DNA of 24,441 bases from positions 1 through 24,441 of the forward strand of contig NZ_AEEA01000052.1 of the NCBI RefSeq assembly GCF_000297095.1, written 5' to 3'. Every line of letters starts with the position of its first letter. The first letter of the stretch is position 1. The position numbers and the translations under genes are program-made. The stretch comes from Treponema primitia ZAS-1. Its GTDB lineage: Bacteria; Spirochaetota; Spirochaetia; Treponematales; Breznakiellaceae. The notes under the pieces were generated by a model. It made no database searches and was not told the origin of the DNA. It was given only the letters and a program-made list of their open reading frames with translations. This document shows, piece after piece, positions 1 to 6,489 of the stretch.

Positions 1-411
1 GAGTTTTTTGTCCTGGATGATCGCTCCCTTCACGGAACCCCGGCCCAATGGGCGGCAGAGGTGGCGGCAGCTTATCAGATGTGGAAAGCCGATCTAGTGA
101 TTGCCGAAAAAAATTATGGTGGCGACATGGTACTTCACACGTTACAGACGGCCCAACGCAATATCAATGTTCGGCTTGTAACATCTTCACGGGGAAAAAT
201 AATCCGAGCGGAACCAATATCCGCCCTTTATGAGCATGGGCGAGTTAAACACCGGATACCATTTTATGATCTTGAAAATGAAATGTGTTGTTTTAATGGG
301 AATGAAACAAGCGATTCCCCCAATAGGCTAGACGCTGCTGTTTTTTCGCTTACAGAATTAGCCGGGAATAGTGGCGGCAGCGTTGTTGCGGTCAAAACCT
401 GGGGCGTTTGA
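1..411 (+). CDS. Phage terminase large subunit, C-terminal fragment (runs off the window start)
   Basis: The frame is open from the first base, so the gene starts outside the window; about 136 residues are visible. The residues match the C-terminal nuclease half of large terminase subunits, the motor that cuts and packages phage DNA into proheads. Diagnostic stretches are FVLDDRSLHGTP followed by a Trp, then IAEKNYGGDMV, then SSRGKIIRAEPISALYEHGRV, and near the end a SPNRLDAAVFSLTEL motif carrying the last acidic nuclease residue. These correspond in order to the family pattern DD.S..G.P..W, E.N.GGDMV, K..RAEP...LYE.G.V and D..DA.VWALTEL. The C-terminus appears intact. It is followed by a hairpin-rich stretch and not by the portal or capsid genes expected in an active prophage, so this looks like a remnant or a rearranged phage end. 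Family assignment is firm; the state of the rest of the gene cannot be seen. Confidence 0.88.
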   Translation, partial: EFFVLDDRSLHGTPAQWAAEVAAAYQMWKADLVIAEKNYGGDMVLHTLQTAQRNINVRLVTSSRGKIIRAEPISALYEHGRVKHRIPFYDLENEMCCFNGNETSDSPNRLDAAVFSLTELAGNSGGSVVAVKTWGV

Positions 412-554
412 TGTGGGTAGATACCTGGCCCCCCGTTCGTTCGGTTCGGTCCCCCTAGGCAAGCCGAACGAACCGAACACCGAACGGAAGTAATTCTTTG
501 GTATTCGGCAATTTTCAAGGGAGGGTACTAAAATGTACGGCCCGGCAAGGGTGT

Positions 555-580
555 AAGGGTACACATTAGATGTGACCCCC
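555..580. repeat. Hairpin of the AAGGGTACACA type, copy 1
   Basis: AAGGG-TA-CACAT, loop TAG, ATGTG-AC-CCC forms a stem with a small interruption. A second hairpin with the same outer and inner stems is at 951-978. Confidence 0.5.
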
Positions 581-889
581 TGCCAGCCGTAAAATGCGGT
601 TGATACTTCATACCCGGTTGACGACATTTTGTCGGCAGCTTCATACACCTATATGAACCGTCAATGTTGTCGGTCGGCCTATGCTTAACATAGAGTGAAG
701 GGGGTGTATCCGATACATACCCTTTTCCCCGGTTTGGGGGGAATAGCTATGATGATCATCCTAGCCTATTACGCTCCTCAATAGGTCGCTCCACATTAAA
801 GCGAAGCAATCGGATTCCGGCCCTGCTGCGGCGGGTTCCGGCCCAGGGTAGCAATCGGATTGCCCCCCTTCATACCTACAGGATACCCA

Positions 890-917
890 GGAGCTTCTAA
901 ACTAGGTTGGAAGCTCC
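890..917. repeat. Perfect 8-bp inverted repeat
   Basis: GGAGCTTC (890-897) and GAAGCTCC (910-917) are separated by 12 bases. This is one helix of the hairpin-dense block. Confidence 0.55.
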
Positions 918-950
918 CCGGTTCAAGTGCGGATTCCACAATCTCGATAG

Positions 951-978
951 AAGGGTACACAAAAAATGTGGCCCCCTT
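951..978. repeat. Hairpin of the AAGGGTACACA type, copy 2
   Basis: AAGGG-TA-CACA, an A-rich loop, TGTG-GCC-CCCTT. It shares both stem segments and the internal TA with the copy at 555-580, about 395 bp away. The loop differs. Confidence 0.5.
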
Positions 979-981
979 AAC

Positions 982-996
982 CGGACAAAATGTCCG
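982..996. repeat. Perfect hairpin CGGACA-AAA-TGTCCG
   Basis: Six perfect base pairs close a three-base loop. GATCA-AG-TGATC (997-1008) follows directly. Confidence 0.55.
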
Positions 997-1033
997 ATCA
1001 AGTGATCATTTTGGATACATGATCCCGGTACGA

Positions 1034-1131
1034 TAAAAAAGACGCTTATAGAAGCCCGTGGCGGGGTTTGTTTTTGCCGGGGGGTATTTCCTTACATTCT
1101 TAGTTTTCGTACACCGTAGGGGCTTCTATAA
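1034..1131 (-). terminator. Candidate terminator of the 77-aa gene
   Basis: On the minus strand TTATAGAAGCCC (1131 down to 1120) pairs perfectly with GGGCTTCTATAA (1057 down to 1046). The sequence GCGTC and then TTTTTT (around 1040-1035) follow. The loop of about 62 bases is long for a classical terminator, so this could instead be the closing helix of a larger fold. The upstream arm lies inside the last codons of the gene. Confidence 0.4.
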
Positions 1132-1333
1132 CCCTCTGGTAAAGCGAGATTGCCCGGTCCCGAATTTTTTCATAAGGCAGGTCAATAAAATTACAAAGGG
1201 TCTCACAATCGGGATCGTTTATCCAGGACATAGCGGCGTCTTTCATTCGGGCCGTTGTCCTGAAATCGTCAGTTCTTATATCATGTATGGCTTGGTAAAG
1301 AATTGCCGCCGCAAGCGTTTTTGAGCCGTTCAT
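1100..1333 (-). CDS. Small phage-type hypothetical protein (77 aa)
   Basis: The protein has an Ala-rich helix (SKTLAAAILYQAIHDIR), then a basic and acidic helix ending in WINDPDCETLCNFIDLPYE, then KIRDRAISLYQRV. This order, a short helix followed by a WI..PDCE.LC...DLPYE.IR pattern, resembles small proteins of unknown role often found in phages of low-GC Gram-positives and spirochaetes. I do not recognise a function. The ATG at 1333 has no strong ribosome-binding site; an A/T-rich stretch precedes it on the minus strand. A 12-bp inverted repeat spanning its last codons, followed by a run of T on the minus strand (see 1046-1131), would serve as a terminator and supports a real gene. It is transcribed opposite to the terminase, as phage lysogeny or regulatory genes often are. 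Confidence 0.5.
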   Translation of the reverse strand: MNGSKTLAAAILYQAIHDIRTDDFRTTARMKDAAMSWINDPDCETLCNFIDLPYEKIRDRAISLYQRVIEAPTVYEN

Positions 1334-1633
1334 TGGTTTATTTTAGCATATTATTTGTAGACTATATGTAGGCACGTAATATTCAAGAGTATGTAATTCG
1401 TTATTATATATAGAATTATAGAATCTTGTTGTATACGAGTCGTGTATCTCTCAAAGCGAAAAAGGGCTGTCCACTGGGTGGATGGCCTTTTTGTTTTGCC
1501 CTTCACTCCGTGGGTTCCGGTGTTGTCCTGGAAACAGTCGTTTTCAAATTCTGCCATTTCTTCCCCGGAACAGACAAATCCTTAAAAAAGGGTGGTAATT
1601 TTTTACACTTCTTGGTAGTATATTAAGAAACAT
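1334..1633. other. AT-rich intergenic boundary between phage remnant and maf
   Basis: No gene is seen. The left 110 bp is very AT-rich and holds promoter-like DNA on the plus strand: TTCAAG at 1382-1387, 17 bases, then TATATA at 1405-1410. A small palindrome, ACGAGTCGT, lies at 1435-1443. An intrinsic terminator follows at about 1461-1492. The right part up to maf has no clear structure apart from a possible minus-ten TATATT just before the maf start. The composition shift makes this the likeliest prophage junction. Confidence 0.5.
1460..1493 (+). terminator. Intrinsic terminator (possibly bidirectional)
   Basis: A stem formed by AAGGGCTGTCCAC and GTGGATGGCCTT (one bulged G, two G-T pairs) encloses the short loop TGG. 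It runs into TTTTT on the plus strand. The run of A on its left gives a T-run on the other strand, so it may work both ways. No gene ends directly upstream on the plus strand, which leaves open a short untranslated transcript ending here. Confidence 0.7.
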
Positions 1634-2224
1634 ATGGAACCTATTATTTTAGCGTCCGGGTCTTTGCGGAGACAGGAATTCTTCAAACTTCTGGGCCTAC
1701 CCTTCAGTATTATGCCCGCCCGGATCGATGAAGAGGATCACGGAGACCTAAAACCCCGGGAATTGGCGGAGGAATTGGCGGTTCGGAAGGTTAATAACAT
1801 CATCGGACTCCTCTCCAGCCGGCTTCCCAACTGGATTTTTGGGGCAGATACCCTTATTTCGGTGGACGGGGATGTGTACGGCAAACCCAAGGACCGGGAA
1901 GATGCCCATAAGATGCTAACCAAGCTCCAGGGACGGAATCATGAGGTTATTACTGCCATGGCCCTCTATAACGGCAAGGGAAAGAACGTCGATTGTCGTT
2001 CCGTGGTCAGTTCTGTAACCTTTGCTCCCATCCTGCCTGAGGATATCGAATGGTACCTTAATACCGGAGAGTGGCAGGGGGTAGCCGGCGCCTACAAGAT
2101 CCAGGGGCTGGCGGGCTGTTTTGTGTCCGGAATAATCGGGTCCTATAGCGGCATTGTGGGCTTGCCAATGCACGAATTTTATGTCATGTTAAAGGAGAAT
2201 GGTTATTCCTACGGGGATTCATAA
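1634..2224 (+). CDS. maf: Maf family nucleotide pyrophosphatase (septum-formation inhibitor type)
   Basis: This is a cytosolic pyrophosphatase that hydrolyses non-canonical or surplus nucleoside triphosphates to monophosphates. The family is known for dTTP, UTP and modified-nucleotide hydrolysis. At 196 aa it has the normal family length. The N-terminal nucleotide-binding loop is ILASGSLRRQE (residues 5-15; most relatives have S-P-R-R, so Leu replaces Pro). GADTLI (70-75) carries the catalytic Asp, GKPKD is at 83-87, and the C-terminal block W.GVAGAYKIQG (about 147-158) ends in IVGLPM. The IVGLPM ending is typical of the YhdE-like dTTP/UTP branch. The ATG start has only a weak purine stretch (AAGAAA) upstream. 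Maf is the first chromosomal gene after the phage remnant and lies 225 bp ahead of rpsB. Family assignment is firm; substrate preference is inferred. Confidence 0.93.
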   Translation: MEPIILASGSLRRQEFFKLLGLPFSIMPARIDEEDHGDLKPRELAEELAVRKVNNIIGLLSSRLPNWIFGADTLISVDGDVYGKPKDREDAHKMLTKLQGRNHEVITAMALYNGKGKNVDCRSVVSSVTFAPILPEDIEWYLNTGEWQGVAGAYKIQGLAGCFVSGIIGSYSGIVGLPMHEFYVMLKENGYSYGDS

Positions 2225-2449
2225 CCATACGACAGTTTACTGTAAGGCAGTTTACTGCCAAGGCAGTGTCTTGTTCAGGAGCTTTAGCTCCAAGGCCGGA
2301 CGCTGACATTCCGCCGCCCCTTTTGCGGGTGGTGAGATATAGGGAAGGCGCCGCATCAGGCGCCCGGTTACACCTCTTTTCCGGATGGGTATACCTCGCC
2401 GGGAGCGGTTTATCGGGGCAGCTTAGGAAAGCGGACGCGGGAGGAAATT
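2225..2449 (+). promoter_or_regulatory. maf-rpsB intergenic region with tandem short palindromes and a possible rpsB promoter
   Basis: Four compact palindromes occur in 135 bp: ACAGTTTACTGT (2232-2243), GGCAGTTTACTGCC (2246-2259), GGAGCTTTAGCTCC (2278-2291), and GGCGCC-GCATCA-GGCGCC (2347-2364). The first two share CAGTTTACTG and sit 2 bp apart. No T-run follows them, so they are not classical terminators. A promoter-like pair, GTTACA (2367-2372), 17 bases, TATACC (2390-2395), would start transcription near 2402. That would put the palindromes upstream of it as possible operator sites. If transcription starts earlier they would be an RNA leader, and ribosomal protein S2 operons are known to carry autoregulatory leaders. 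Which applies cannot be decided here. Confidence 0.45.
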
Positions 2450-3337
2450 GTGGCGGTAGTCACCATGAAGAATTTGCTTGAATCCGGGGTCCATTTCGGC
2501 CACCAGGTCAAGCGCTGGGATCCGCGGATGAAGAAATACATCTTCGCGGAACGAAACGGGATCCACATCATCGATCTGCAAAAAACCATACAGGCCATCA
2601 AGGATGCCTACGATGCGGTTAGAAAAACCGTATCATCCGGGAAAACTGTCCTGTTTGTGGGCACCAAAAAGCAAGCCCAGCAGGCCATCCAGAAAGAAGC
2701 TGAACGCTGCGGCATGTTTTTTGTGAACAACCGCTGGCTCGGCGGTATGCTTACCAACTTTACTACTATTAAGAAGTCCCTGCTTCGTCTTAAGAAACTT
2801 GAAAAGATGGAAGTTGACGGAACCTTCGAAAATCTTACAAAAAAAGAAATCGCCTCCCTGGGTAAGGAACGGTCTAAACTCGAAAAGAACCTCGGGGGCA
2901 TCAAGGAAATGAAGGACCCCCCGGGGATCCTCTTTATCATCGACACCCGGAAGGAAGCTATCGCCGTAGCGGAAGCCCAGCGCATGGGTATCCCCATTGT
3001 GGCGGTGGTGGATACCAACTGCAATCCCGAAGGCATCGACTACCCCATCCCGGGAAACGACGATGCTATCCGGGCTATCACCCTCTTTACCCAGATTGTG
3101 GCCAACGCGGTGGTGGAGGCGGACAATGAAGCGGGGCTCAAGATCATCGAAACCCTGGGCGACGAAGATGTCGAAGATGTCCTGACCGACGCCTCTATCA
3201 GGGAAGAGGACCGGGAAGTGGATATCGAAGCCTATACCGGGGAAGCGCCGGTGGTGGCGCCGGCCGCGGCGGAACCGGAAGCGGTGGAAGAAGATAAGCT
3301 TCCCGTGGATGTGGATAAGGTCTTTGGGGAAGAATGA
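2450..3337 (+). CDS. rpsB: 30S ribosomal protein S2
   Basis: S2 is a structural protein of the small ribosomal subunit and is needed to bring S1 onto the 30S particle. The N-terminus MAVVTMKNLLESGVHFGHQ and the following KRWDPRMKKYIFAERNGIHIIDLQKT are the classical S2 signature. FVGTKKQAQ, NNRWLGGMLTNF and PGILFIIDTRKEAIAVAEA follow in order, then IPIVAVVDTNCNP.GIDYPIPGNDDAIRAI. The start is GTG, chosen because GGAGG lies 5 bases upstream and because related S2 proteins begin with the same residues. The last 45 or so residues form an acidic, Ala/Pro-rich tail beyond the S2 fold. It heads the operon rpsB-tsf-frr-uppS-cdsA-dxr. A hairpin begins at the stop codon (3336-3359). Confidence 0.97.
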   Translation: MAVVTMKNLLESGVHFGHQVKRWDPRMKKYIFAERNGIHIIDLQKTIQAIKDAYDAVRKTVSSGKTVLFVGTKKQAQQAIQKEAERCGMFFVNNRWLGGMLTNFTTIKKSLLRLKKLEKMEVDGTFENLTKKEIASLGKERSKLEKNLGGIKEMKDPPGILFIIDTRKEAIAVAEAQRMGIPIVAVVDTNCNPEGIDYPIPGNDDAIRAITLFTQIVANAVVEADNEAGLKIIETLGDEDVEDVLTDASIREEDREVDIEAYTGEAPVVAPAAAEPEAVEEDKLPVDVDKVFGEE

Positions 3338-3359
3338 GAAAAAACCTTTGGTTTTTCTC
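3336..3359 (+). repeat. Hairpin between rpsB and tsf
   Basis: GAGAAAAAACC, loop TTT, GGTTTTTCTC, with one extra A on the left arm. It overlaps the rpsB stop codon. The core AAAAACCTTTGGTTTTT also occurs in front of rplI (16837-16859). It lacks a following T-run, so it may be a partial attenuator, a processing site or a mobile palindrome. Confidence 0.6.
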
Positions 3360-3400
3360 TTGGATGCTTGAATATAGTTATATACGGGGGAGTTTACGAT

Positions 3401-4249
3401 ATGGAAATTAGTGCATCGGATGTTAAAAGGCTCCGGGAAAAAACCGGAGCGGGAATGATGGAATGTAAAAATGCCCTGGTAAGTACCGAAGGTGATTTTG
3501 CCAAGGCCGAAAAACTGTTAAAAGAAAAGGGTCTTGCGGCGGTGGAAAAACGCGCCGATAGGGCAACCAACGAGGGCAAGATATTCATTACGGTGGCAAA
3601 TAATGCCGCGGCCCTGGTAGAGCTGGCGTCGGAGACCGACTTTGTGGCCCGGAACCCCGAATTTATCACCCTGGGAGGCGTTATCGCCGGCAAGGTGTTG
3701 GAAAAGGGCTACACAGAGCCGAATGACGAGCTGGCCGGTCTGGTTACGGACCTGGCCACCAAGATCCGGGAAAACATGAGCCTTAAGCGGATCAAGGTCA
3801 TCAAGGCCGGCGCCAATGAATATCTGAGCTCCTATATACACGGGGATGGTAACATCGGCGTGGTGGTAAAGCTGGGGGCCGATAAGGCAGAGGTCCTGCA
3901 GAAAGAAGAGGCGAAAGCCTTTGCCTTTGACCTTGCCCTTCATATCGCCGCCTTTAACCCCTTGGCCCTGGATAAAACCAAGGTTGATCCCGCTTTTCTC
4001 AAAGAACAGGAGGATATCTTCCGCAAGCAGCTTGAAAAGGATGAAAAACTCCAGGGGAAACCCGCCAATGTGCTGGACAATATCCTTAAGGGAAAGGTAA
4101 GCAAGTACCTGGCGGACATCTGCCTTTTGGATCAGGGTTTTGTGAAGGACGAGAAACAGACCGTGGCCCAGGCTCTGGCAGAAAAGAGCAAGCAGCTTGG
4201 GGCGGCAATCACGGTAAATGACTATGTGTACTTTAAAGTAGGCCAGTAG
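3401..4249 (+). CDS. tsf: Elongation factor Ts
   Basis: EF-Ts is the guanine-nucleotide exchange factor that regenerates EF-Tu-GTP during translation. The ATG at 3401 is preferred over an upstream in-frame TTG because MEISASDVKRLREKTGAGMMECKNAL is the family N-terminus and GGGGGAG lies 8 bases before it. The product is 282 aa. The N-terminal UBA-like domain covers residues 1-55. The EF-Tu-contacting TDFVAR motif is at 79-84, followed by the two dimerisation subdomains, with SSYIHGDGNIGVVV at the start of the second half. The sequence is complete. It is separated from rpsB by a hairpin and from frr by one base. Confidence 0.97.
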   Translation: MEISASDVKRLREKTGAGMMECKNALVSTEGDFAKAEKLLKEKGLAAVEKRADRATNEGKIFITVANNAAALVELASETDFVARNPEFITLGGVIAGKVLEKGYTEPNDELAGLVTDLATKIRENMSLKRIKVIKAGANEYLSSYIHGDGNIGVVVKLGADKAEVLQKEEAKAFAFDLALHIAAFNPLALDKTKVDPAFLKEQEDIFRKQLEKDEKLQGKPANVLDNILKGKVSKYLADICLLDQGFVKDEKQTVAQALAEKSKQLGAAITVNDYVYFKVGQ

Positions 4250-4250
4250 T

Positions 4251-4805
4251 ATGCATAGTGCCATTTCTTCATCCGAAGAACGGATGAAAAAAACGGTTAC
4301 GAGCCTTAAGGACAGTTTTGGGTCCCTCAGGACCGGCCGGGCTTCTGCAGCCTTATTCGACAAGATTAAGGTGGATGCCTATGGAGAAAAATCCCCCCTG
4401 AATCAGGTGGCAAATATTTCCATCCCCGAGGCGCGGCTCATCGTGATCCAGCCCTGGGATAAGGCCCTGATGGGGGAAATAGAAAAGGCTATCCGTACCT
4501 CGGAGCTTTCTCTGAACCCTTCCAACGATGGTAAGGTGATCCGCATCTCCGTGCCGCCCCTTACGGAAGAACGGCGGAAGGAACTGGCCAAACTGGCCAA
4601 AGCCCAGGCCGAACAGAGCCGGGTGGCGGTGCGGAATATACGCCGGGACGGTAATGAGGAGATCAAGAAGCTGCTCAAAGACGGGGACATCACCGAGGAT
4701 GAGGAAAGCAAGCATACCGAGGAATTGCAAAAGGTAACCGATAGTTACATCACCAAGATCAATCAGGTACTGGAAGAAAAAGAAAAAGAAATAATGGAAG
4801 TGTGA
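4251..4805 (+). CDS. frr: Ribosome recycling factor
   Basis: RRF works with EF-G to split post-termination ribosomes so the subunits can be reused. The 184-aa length is standard. Family landmarks are LRTGRAS near residue 27, the beta domain (VDAYGEKSPLNQVANISIPEARLIVIQPWD), LNPSNDGKVIRISVPPLTEERRKEL, and the C-terminal helix RRDGNEEIKKL...ITEDE. The ATG begins one base after the tsf stop, so translation is probably coupled; no separate strong ribosome-binding site is present. Two perfect hairpins start at its stop codon. Confidence 0.97.
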   Translation: MHSAISSSEERMKKTVTSLKDSFGSLRTGRASAALFDKIKVDAYGEKSPLNQVANISIPEARLIVIQPWDKALMGEIEKAIRTSELSLNPSNDGKVIRISVPPLTEERRKELAKLAKAQAEQSRVAVRNIRRDGNEEIKKLLKDGDITEDEESKHTEELQKVTDSYITKINQVLEEKEKEIMEV

Positions 4806-4858
4806 CAAAATTGCTATGCAATTTTGTCTTAGGAGAAACCGGCGGAGCCGGTTTCTCC
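4804..4858 (+). repeat. Two adjacent perfect hairpins between frr and uppS
   Basis: The first is 11 bp, GACAAAATTGC-TAT-GCAATTTTGTC in outline (4804-4814 with 4818-4828). The second is 12 bp (4832-4843 with 4847-4858), with arms GGAGAAACCGGC and GCCGGTTTCTCC around GGA. Both have three-base loops and no mismatches. They lie inside the operon, where a full terminator would silence uppS, cdsA and dxr. An attenuating, RNA-processing or mobile-palindrome role is more likely. Confidence 0.7.
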
Positions 4859-4881
4859 ATGCTCCCGGATAAAGGTTGGCT

Positions 4882-5616
4882 TTGAGGGACGACAATTTAG
4901 ATACAAAAACAAACTTCGTTCCCCCCCATGTTGGTATCATCATGGATGGGAATGGGCGCTGGGCTCGAAAGCGGAACCAAAATCGTACCCAGGGGCACCT
5001 TGAGGGGCTTAAAACTGCCAAGCGGATCGTTAAAGCCGCCAGTGATATGGGCATCGCCTACCTTACCCTCTATGCCTTTTCCACGGAAAACTGGAAACGG
5101 GCTGCCGAGGAAGTAGGGTTCATCATGGGCTTGGTAAAACGTTACCTGATCGAAGAGATGGATTTTTACCGACAGAACGGTATCCGTATCCGCCACGCCG
5201 GGGATTTTCCCGGGTTGCCGGAGGATATTGGGCAGGAAATACAACGGGCCATGGAGGATACGAAGGACTTCAAAGGTCTCCAGGTGATCCTTGCCCTGAA
5301 CTACGGCGGCAGGGACGAAATACGCCGGGCGGTGGAGCGGCTAATTCGGGAATCAGCGCTTTCGGGTGCAGCGGCGCCCACAGTTACCGAGGATGCTATC
5401 AGTCAATATCTGGACAACCCCGATATACCGGACCCGGACCTTATTATCAGGACCGCCGGGGAATTGCGGACCAGTAACTTCCTCCTTTGGGAAGCGGCCT
5501 ACTCGGAGTATTATATATCTGATATACTATGGCCCGACTGGACCGAAGAGGATCTTCGGCTAGCCGTATTAGATTTTCAAAAGAGGGAACGGCGCTTCGG
5601 CGGTGTTATTAAATGA
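4882..5616 (+). CDS. uppS: Isoprenyl transferase (undecaprenyl diphosphate synthase)
   Basis: The enzyme condenses farnesyl diphosphate with isopentenyl diphosphates in the cis configuration to give the C55 lipid carrier for peptidoglycan and other envelope polymers. Motifs in order: PHVGIIMDGNGRWA with the catalytic Asp near residue 22, LTLYAFSTENWKR, IRIRHAGDF, LALNYGGRDEI, and PDLIIRTAGELRTSNFLLWE..YSE. The length of about 244 aa is normal. The start is uncertain: TTG at 4882 has AAAGG six bases upstream; TTG at 4876 is also in frame but too close to it. No ATG fits the conserved N-terminus. The gene follows two hairpins and overlaps cdsA by 4 bases. Confidence 0.95.
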   Translation: MRDDNLDTKTNFVPPHVGIIMDGNGRWARKRNQNRTQGHLEGLKTAKRIVKAASDMGIAYLTLYAFSTENWKRAAEEVGFIMGLVKRYLIEEMDFYRQNGIRIRHAGDFPGLPEDIGQEIQRAMEDTKDFKGLQVILALNYGGRDEIRRAVERLIRESALSGAAAPTVTEDAISQYLDNPDIPDPDLIIRTAGELRTSNFLLWEAAYSEYYISDILWPDWTEEDLRLAVLDFQKRERRFGGVIK

Positions 5617-6467
5617 TGACGAAACTTGTTCAGAGGCTTTTAGTATTTTTTATTGGACTGCCCCTCACGGTTTGCCTGGTACTATACCTGCCGCAGAAGA
5701 ACCACATCGCCGTCAATCTGGTGGTTATCCTCCTCAGCGCCCTGGGTGCAATAGAATTTTCGGATATGCTCAGGAAAAAAGAGCCCGCCCTACCCCGCTG
5801 GGAAGCGGCTATTCTGGGCAGCCTGGTCCCCTTAGCCATGACATTAATGGTCAGTTTCGGCTTTAGCGGTCAGTCCATCTCCATAGCGCTCATCCTGGGG
5901 GCCTTTTGGCTTCTGGTTTCCCGGATCTTTTCCCCTGCGGATAAATTTGAAACGATCATAAGCCGGGTTTCCTCGGGTTTTGCGGTGATAATCTATCCGG
6001 GCCTCTTCATGGCCTGGGTTATCCGGATGAGCCTGTTTTCCCGGTCCGATATGGTGATCCTCATGTTTCTTCTTATGGTTATTGCCAACGATTCCGCTGC
6101 CTGGGCGGTTGGTATGCTCTTTGGCAAGGGGAACCGGGGGATAATACCGGCGAGCCCCAATAAAAGCATCGCCGGATTCATCGGCGGCTTTGTTGCCTCA
6201 ATCCTCATTGGTATTGGGGCGGTACATTTTGCCCCGGAAACCTTCCCCGCCCGGCTGTTTCCCGCGCCCCTGCCGGGGATTATCCTGGGCTTTATTTCCG
6301 GTCTGGCGGGAACCCTGGGCGACCTGGGGGAATCGGCGATGAAGCGAAGTTCCAATATTAAAGATTCGGGGACCATTATTCCCGGCCGGGGCGGCATTCT
6401 TGATACCATAGATTCCATAGCCCTGGCTGCGCCGGTATTCTACGTCCTCTATTGGATTCTCTTTTGA
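5613..6467 (+). CDS. cdsA: Phosphatidate cytidylyltransferase (CDP-diglyceride synthase)
   Basis: This inner-membrane enzyme converts phosphatidic acid and CTP to CDP-diacylglycerol, the precursor of phospholipids. The 284-aa product is made of about eight hydrophobic segments. The family signature lies near the C-terminus (about residues 242-268): SAMKRSSNIKDSG followed by IIPGRGGILDTIDS. The usual pattern is PGHGG.LDR.D, so the His and the second basic residue are replaced by Arg and Thr; the Asp residues thought to bind metal are kept. The start overlaps the uppS stop (ATGA). A second ATG directly follows and could also serve. Confidence 0.94.
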   Translation: MMTKLVQRLLVFFIGLPLTVCLVLYLPQKNHIAVNLVVILLSALGAIEFSDMLRKKEPALPRWEAAILGSLVPLAMTLMVSFGFSGQSISIALILGAFWLLVSRIFSPADKFETIISRVSSGFAVIIYPGLFMAWVIRMSLFSRSDMVILMFLLMVIANDSAAWAVGMLFGKGNRGIIPASPNKSIAGFIGGFVASILIGIGAVHFAPETFPARLFPAPLPGIILGFISGLAGTLGDLGESAMKRSSNIKDSGTIIPGRGGILDTIDSIALAAPVFYVLYWILF

Positions 6468-6489
6468 TAGTATTTTATAAGGAAACGAT

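Larger units (their letters stand above)
412..1040. other. Gene-free, hairpin-dense stretch; candidate structured RNA or phage regulatory DNA
   Basis: No convincing open frame is present on either strand. About a dozen inverted repeats follow one another with little unpaired sequence between them. Examples are 433-487 (GTTCG/CGAAC-rich imperfect stem), 557-578 (three-base loop TAG), 622-634 (CGACA TTT TGTCG), 702-722, 743-769 (centred on GATGATCATC), 851-863, 890-917 (GGAGCTTC paired with GAAGCTCC), 951-978, 982-996 (CGGACA AAA TGTCCG) and 997-1008. The sequences AGCAATCGGATT (805 and 850) and TTCCGGCCC (815 and 836) are each present twice. Dense helices over roughly 600 nt next to a phage packaging gene suggest a large folded RNA. 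Families such as ROOL and GOLLD are known to sit in prophages, but I cannot match this sequence to either. Transcription direction is unknown. Confidence 0.5.
1..1333. mobile_element. Edge of a prophage or prophage remnant
   Basis: The segment contains a terminase C-terminus, a 640-bp hairpin-rich stretch without genes, and a small minus-strand phage-like gene. From 1634 onward the genes are conserved chromosomal ones. The right boundary probably lies in the AT-rich stretch at about 1334-1460. The attachment site could not be identified because the other end of the element is outside the window. The call rests mainly on the terminase gene. Confidence 0.55.

Noticed and set aside
358..648. Minus-strand open frame of 96 codons across the terminase end and the hairpin block
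   Set aside because: It crosses the terminase stop, reads through palindromes, has no ribosome-binding site and gives a protein without recognisable pattern.
1460..1493. tRNA gene as a prophage integration site
   Set aside because: The stem-loop is a single terminator hairpin; no cloverleaf, T-loop or acceptor pairing could be built nearby.
3360..3400. Upstream TTG start of tsf at 3368
   Set aside because: The conserved EF-Ts N-terminus and the ribosome-binding site both point to ATG 3401.
3518..4363. Minus-strand open frame of 281 codons opposite tsf and frr
   Set aside because: It lies entirely opposite two certain genes and its residues are biased as expected from an antisense frame.
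4910..4925. Third copy of the dxr/DUF2232 palindrome in uppS (AACTTCGTTCC)
   Set aside because: Only nine to ten bases match and the pairing arms are missing; it encodes conserved uppS residues.
4353..5054. Minus-strand open frame of 233 codons opposite frr and uppS
   Set aside because: It crosses the two perfect hairpins and mirrors two certain genes; it resembles no protein family.
5603..5866. Plus-strand frame of 87 codons within cdsA
   Set aside because: It is an alternative frame of a certain gene, with no ribosome-binding site.
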